Assembly (NCBI GenBank): GCA_041595375.1
Contig: JBFHKL010000056.1
Coordinates: 1-17,768 of the forward strand
Source of the DNA: Saccharicrinis sp041595375
Lineage (GTDB): Bacteria > Bacteroidota > Bacteroidia > Bacteroidales > Marinilabiliaceae
DNA length: 17,768 nucleotides
Direction of reading: 5' to 3'
The notes beneath the pieces are model-generated. The model made no database searches. It saw only the letters and a program-made list of their open reading frames with translations, and had not been told where the DNA came from. Each line of letters opens with the position of its first letter. The first letter of the stretch is position 1. This document shows, in pieces, positions 14,911 through 17,768 of this stretch. The position numbers were made by a program, and so were the translations under genes.

Positions 14911-15339
14911 TTAATTAATTTTAATTTTTTTAGGCTCTTTTTCCTTGGCCTCTTCTTTTTTAGGAATGGTAATGTTTAGTATACCATCGTGATAGGTGGC
15001 TTTTATTTCTTCACTATTTACAAAATTAGGTAAAGTAAAGGATCGTTGAAAAGAAGTATAGTTAAACTCTCTTCTTGATATATGTGTATTCTTATCTTCT
15101 TTAGTTTCTTCTTTTTTAGCAGAAATAGTTAGAACATTGTGGTTTAGATCAATACTAAAGTCATTTTTGTTCATGCCGGGAGCAGCCACGTCAATATTAA
15201 ATTGATTGTCATCTTCTTTGATGTTTACAGCAGGCATTGAGGAATTCATTTTAGCATCGGGGTTTTGCCACATTGGGGCTGTAAAAAAATCATCTGCCCA
15301 ACCTGGGAAAATAGCTGAACCTCTTAGTTTTGGTAACAT
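14911..15339 (-). CDS. Hsp20/alpha-crystallin small heat-shock protein (copy 2)
   Basis: This 142-residue holdase chaperone is paralogous to copy 1. The alpha-crystallin domain spans about 35-130: MPAVNIKEDDNQFNIDVAAPG, a VLTISAKKEE strand, RREFNYTSFQRSFT and YHDGILNITIPKKEE. The N-terminal arm (MLPKLRGSAIFPGWADDFF) differs from that of copy 1, while the C-terminal KKIKIN keeps the I-x-I-type tail needed for oligomer contacts. The different arms suggest different client sets or mixed oligomers; this is inference. It lies 113 bases downstream of the Usp-like gene on the same strand. No Shine-Dalgarno sequence is present, in contrast to copy 1. CATCTTTG about 25 bases upstream of the ATG is one base from the TAnnTTTG -7 element. 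Confidence 0.96.
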   Translation of the reverse strand: MLPKLRGSAIFPGWADDFFTAPMWQNPDAKMNSSMPAVNIKEDDNQFNIDVAAPGMNKNDFSIDLNHNVLTISAKKEETKEDKNTHISRREFNYTSFQRSFTLPNFVNSEEIKATYHDGILNITIPKKEEAKEKEPKKIKIN

Positions 15340-15452
15340 TTTCGATTGGTTTTAATTGTTTAACAAAGATGGAGTTTATTCACACTCTTAAGACTATAAA
15401 ATACGATTTGGTCACTTGCTTGTTCTTTGTTATTTATTGGTTTTGAATTAGT

Positions 15453-15989
15453 TTACATTAAATCCAGAGGCAGAGAATCCCAATATATATCACCAGATAT
15501 ATTGTTGTCATATTTGTCAATGAGGTGTTTGGTATGTGTTAGAATTCCACTCTGGTTTTTAGATATCACCCAGACTTTTTGTTCATGCTGATTTAACTCA
15601 TGAATAAAGCCTGTAGGGATAATAATTGAATAAAAATCATCATAATCAAAAATCCATAGATAATTTTCCGATAAACGTTGTTTTATAGGGTGCTCGGCGT
15701 AATTTTCAAAGGATATATAAACTGTTGTTGCATCGCTTACCTCAATTGGTTTAGCATTACCCAAAATAATATCGGGGTGATTTTTCTTGAGATTGTCAAA
15801 TAGCTCATTTCTAAACTCATCCAGTGAATCAGAGCATTCTTTATACTCGTTGTATAGAAAGTCATTATTATGAAAAATAACCAGCAAGTGTAAGTCTACG
15901 TTTAAATTTTTGGCTAATTCAACGGCTATACTCTGTGATTTTAAACTTGAGTTTTCCAGGTAAAAGGGAAATAATATATTTGATTTCAT
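15453..15989 (-). CDS. divergent UspA-fold protein
   Basis: This 178-residue protein I recognise only by fold. The start ILFPFYLENSSLKSQSIAVELAKNLNVDLHLLVIF (about 5-39) is the first beta-alpha-beta unit of universal stress proteins. A helix rich in charged residues follows (about 46-72), then an IILGNAKPIEV strand. The remaining half (about 85-178) does not show the usual Usp ending: there is no G-x2-G-x9-G-S/T nucleotide loop. It contains instead YLWIFDYDDFYSIIIP and a strand KVWVISKNQSG. No signal peptide or membrane helix is present. It sits between the sigma factor gene and hsp20-2 on the same strand. It could be co-transcribed with hsp20-2 (113-base gap, no terminator seen). The function is unknown, plausibly stress-related. 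Confidence 0.65.
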   Translation of the reverse strand: MKSNILFPFYLENSSLKSQSIAVELAKNLNVDLHLLVIFHNNDFLYNEYKECSDSLDEFRNELFDNLKKNHPDIILGNAKPIEVSDATTVYISFENYAEHPIKQRLSENYLWIFDYDDFYSIIIPTGFIHELNQHEQKVWVISKNQSGILTHTKHLIDKYDNNISGDIYWDSLPLDLM

Positions 15990-16262
15990 GCCTCTGGTGT
16001 TTATAGATGCTTATATACCTGCAGCCAGGCGGGGAACTCATTAAAAAATGAATGCTTGTTTAAGTTCTATTTCTATCTATAAGAGTTGTTCGTTTATTAA
16101 TACTATACTGTTTGCTAATTGATTATTAAATAATTTTAGCTTGTAAGCTATTTTTGATATGCTGAAAGGCTAAAGAGCAACAACAACTATAGTACTATTT
16201 AAATTTTTCTATACTTGTTTTGTTGTCTTTAAGCCAAAGTGTTAATTTACCTGATCAGCACA

Positions 16263-16832
16263 TCAAATGGCTTTATCGTAATATTTACCAACCTTTTGAC
16301 GAGCTCTCATTAAACGCATTTTTATGGCGCTTTTTGAAATATTTAATTCTGATTGTATATCTTTTAAAGAGCAATTATTGCGGTATTTTAATTCTAACAA
16401 CTTTTTGTCTTGCTCAGGTATTTCTTCCAAGGCTTTAAATAGTTGCATTTCTCTTTCCTCTTTTTCTTTCCGGTCTTCCATTGAAAACAGATCATTATCG
16501 TCAGGAATATAATGTGTAACTAACTCAAAAGGCTCAGATTTACTTTTAATCTGTTTTTTTTGGGCTGTAACACAATGGTTAAAGGTAATTGAATAAAGCC
16601 AGGTTGAGAACTTAGAATTTCCCTTAAAACCACTTTTTATAGCAAAAGCCTTTATGAAAATGTCTTGTGTTAAATCAAAAGCATCATCGGTGTTTTTGGT
16701 AAAAGACAGGCATTTATTAAATACCTTTAAATAATAACGGTTGTATAGCATTTCAATGCTATTATTGTCGCCTTCGTAATAAGCCCGAATTAATACTTCA
16801 TCTGATTTATTTGATTGATCTAACCTTTTCAT
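16263..16832 (-). CDS. ECF-type RNA polymerase sigma-70 factor
   Basis: This 189-residue protein has sigma region 2 (about 13-92), including DDAFDLTQDIFIKAF (core-binding/-10 recognition) and FSTWLYSITFNHCVTAQKK. Sigma region 4 (about 128-183) includes EIPEQDKKLLELKYRNNCSLKDIQSELNISKSAIKMRLMRARQKV, a complete helix-turn-helix. The length and two-domain layout are those of the ECF group. Many Bacteroidota ECF genes are followed by a FecR-like or zinc-binding anti-sigma gene; here the next gene on the strand is a Usp-fold protein 273 bases away, so no anti-sigma is adjacent. Two dyads upstream (16893-16911 and 16983-17002) may control it. Its regulon cannot be read off the window. No Shine-Dalgarno sequence precedes the ATG. 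Confidence 0.95.
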   Translation of the reverse strand: MKRLDQSNKSDEVLIRAYYEGDNNSIEMLYNRYYLKVFNKCLSFTKNTDDAFDLTQDIFIKAFAIKSGFKGNSKFSTWLYSITFNHCVTAQKKQIKSKSEPFELVTHYIPDDNDLFSMEDRKEKEEREMQLFKALEEIPEQDKKLLELKYRNNCSLKDIQSELNISKSAIKMRLMRARQKVGKYYDKAI

Positions 16833-16892
16833 TTTTCACATTATTAATCTATTAAAATTGTTATGTGAATGTATGGCAATTCCAAGCATCAA

Positions 16893-16911
16893 TACAGAGT
16901 AACACTCCGTA
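16893..16911. promoter_or_regulatory. candidate operator upstream of the sigma factor gene
   Basis: TACAGAGT-AAC-ACTCCGTA is a 19-bp dyad with 8-base arms and one mismatch, about 60 bases before the sigma factor ATG. It has the position and size of an operator. The binding protein is unknown. Confidence 0.4.
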
Positions 16912-16982
16912 ATTATTAAATCATTATTTTTATTAAGTATTAAGAGAATGAGGCAATGTAATTAAGAGATTCTCGCACTTTT

Positions 16983-17002
16983 ATAAGTACAGTAGTGCTT
17001 AT
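16983..17002. promoter_or_regulatory. second dyad upstream of the sigma factor gene
   Basis: ATAAGTAC-AGTA-GTGCTTAT is a 20-bp inverted repeat with one mismatch, about 150 bases before the sigma factor ATG and downstream of the ppk2 terminator. It may be an operator or a short hairpin. Confidence 0.35.
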
Positions 17003-17040
17003 TATGTTTTGCTGCTATAGGAAGGATAGATGGAGAAATA

Positions 17041-17067
17041 AGGCTGAAAAAAAGTTTTTTTCAGCCT
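17041..17067 (-). terminator. ppk2 terminator, 27-bp perfect inverted repeat
   Basis: AGGCTGAAAAAAA and TTTTTTTCAGCCT are perfect 13-base arms around one G, beginning 10 bases after the ppk2 stop on the minus strand. The T-run lies inside the stem, so its strength as a terminator is less certain than for the others here, and it could act in both directions. Confidence 0.65.
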
Positions 17068-17077
17068 GCACTTGATT

Positions 17078-17768
17078 TTATAAAATTTTCACAATCGAAG
17101 GATCCGGAGTTAGTCGTTCATGGGTTAGCCCTTTTTCTTTATAGGTCATCGAATTTAAAACATATCTGATGGCTTCTTTTCTTGCATCATCTTTCATATT
17201 ACCTTTTACGGTTATCCAAGGAGATAAGGCCGTGCTGGTGTGTTTAAACATTTCGTTTTTGTAATAGGTATAGTCGTTCCATTTGAGCTGAGCCTGCATG
17301 TCGACCGTACTAAGTTTCCATTGAATCAAGGGATTTATTTTGCGTTCTTCCAAGCGTTTATTTTGTTCTGCAGGATTAATAGAAAACCATAGTTTAACTA
17401 TTTTTAGGCCATCTTCTATTAACATATTTTCTAGAGTAACTACCTGTTTCATAAATAGCTGATATTGCTCTTTAGAACAGAATTCCATTACCGGTTCAAC
17501 AACGGCCCTATTATACCAGCTTCTGTCAAAAAAAACTATTTCTCCGGGATTAGGCAATGCTTTTATATAGCGCTGAAAGTACCATTGCCCATTTTCAATA
17601 TCAGTAGGTTTGTTTAGTGCCACTACCCGGTAAAATCTGGGGTTAAGAAAGCGGATGAATCGCATAATTGCTCCACCTTTGCCTGCACTGTCCCTGCCTT
17701 CAAATATGATGAGTAATCGTTTTTTATTTTCTACAATATCATATTGTAGTTTAATCAATTCTGTTTGC
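17078..17768 (-). CDS. ppk2: PPK2-family polyphosphate kinase (N-terminus beyond the window)
   Basis: The reading frame is open to the window edge (residues QTELIKLQYD before the motif region), so the start lies outside; about 230 residues are visible. PPK2 enzymes transfer phosphate between polyphosphate and nucleoside di- or monophosphates in the cytoplasm. The Walker A loop GRDSAGKGG lies at about 17672-17698. It is followed by ALNKPTDIENGQWYFQRYI, the Walker B/lid region VFFDRSWYNRAVVEPVM with catalytic-type Asp at about 17525-17527, and the LWFSINPAEQNKRLEER lid. A conserved WNDYTYYKNEM near the C-terminus completes the family profile. The short single-domain form fits the class that regenerates GTP or ATP, but substrate preference cannot be decided. 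A hairpin terminator follows 10 bases after the stop, so it ends its own transcript. Confidence 0.93.
   Translation of the reverse strand, partial: QTELIKLQYDIVENKKRLLIIFEGRDSAGKGGAIMRFIRFLNPRFYRVVALNKPTDIENGQWYFQRYIKALPNPGEIVFFDRSWYNRAVVEPVMEFCSKEQYQLFMKQVVTLENMLIEDGLKIVKLWFSINPAEQNKRLEERKINPLIQWKLSTVDMQAQLKWNDYTYYKNEMFKHTSTALSPWITVKGNMKDDARKEAIRYVLNSMTYKEKGLTHERLTPDPSIVKIL

Noticed and set aside
1..17768. CRISPR arrays, tRNA or rRNA genes, insertion sequences, toxin-antitoxin or phage defence genes
   Set aside because: No regularly spaced repeats, cloverleaf-like sequences, transposase or nuclease motifs were seen on either strand.

Overview
The window looks like chromosomal DNA from a Bacteroidota species, probably an anaerobic or marine Bacteroidales/Marinilabiliales-type organism. 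This is inferred from the low GC content, from lipoproteins whose lipobox ends in Ser-Cys, and from families frequent in that phylum (DUF4349, DUF3124, PepSY-like periplasmic protein, NEW3-ABC operon). Most starts also lack a Shine-Dalgarno sequence. No rRNA, tRNA, CRISPR array, insertion sequence or phage gene was seen.

Layout. 1-970: a DoxX-like membrane protein and a MarR-type regulator. 970-1890: a gene-poor stretch ending in the remains of an L,D-transpeptidase gene whose catalytic middle is gone. 1940-4190: a DUF4349 lipoprotein and a soluble PAS-histidine kinase without an adjacent response regulator. 4437-7521 (minus): a tight three-gene operon of a membrane-anchored triple NEW3/Ig-like protein, an ABC ATPase and an ABC-2 permease, preceded by a small gene for a 70-residue protein. 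8326-11454: an Hsp20 chaperone, a KefB/C-like cation/proton antiporter without an RCK domain, a secreted PepSY-like protein and a degenerate UspA-like protein. 11547-13417: a 38-residue basic protein gene with its own terminator, divergent from a NarX/DegS-type histidine kinase and NarL-type response regulator whose genes overlap by 4 bases. 13600-17768 (all minus): a DUF3124 lipoprotein, a second Hsp20, a second UspA-like protein, an ECF-type sigma factor and the C-terminal part of a PPK2 polyphosphate kinase that runs off the window.

How the genes fit together. The right two thirds reads as a stress-protection neighbourhood: two small heat-shock proteins, two Usp-fold proteins, an antiporter, polyphosphate metabolism, envelope lipoproteins and three regulatory units. 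Each of these genes tends to have its own intrinsic terminator, so this is a cluster of single-gene units rather than one operon. The NEW3-ABC operon is a separate transport or membrane-remodelling module. It and hsp20-1 are the only genes here with strong AGGAGG ribosome-binding sites.

No clearly new defence or biosynthetic system is visible. The most unusual items are the 38-residue gene, the eroded L,D-transpeptidase, the Shine-Dalgarno-rich ABC operon, two Usp-fold proteins without the nucleotide loop, and paired dyad sequences upstream of the sigma factor gene.
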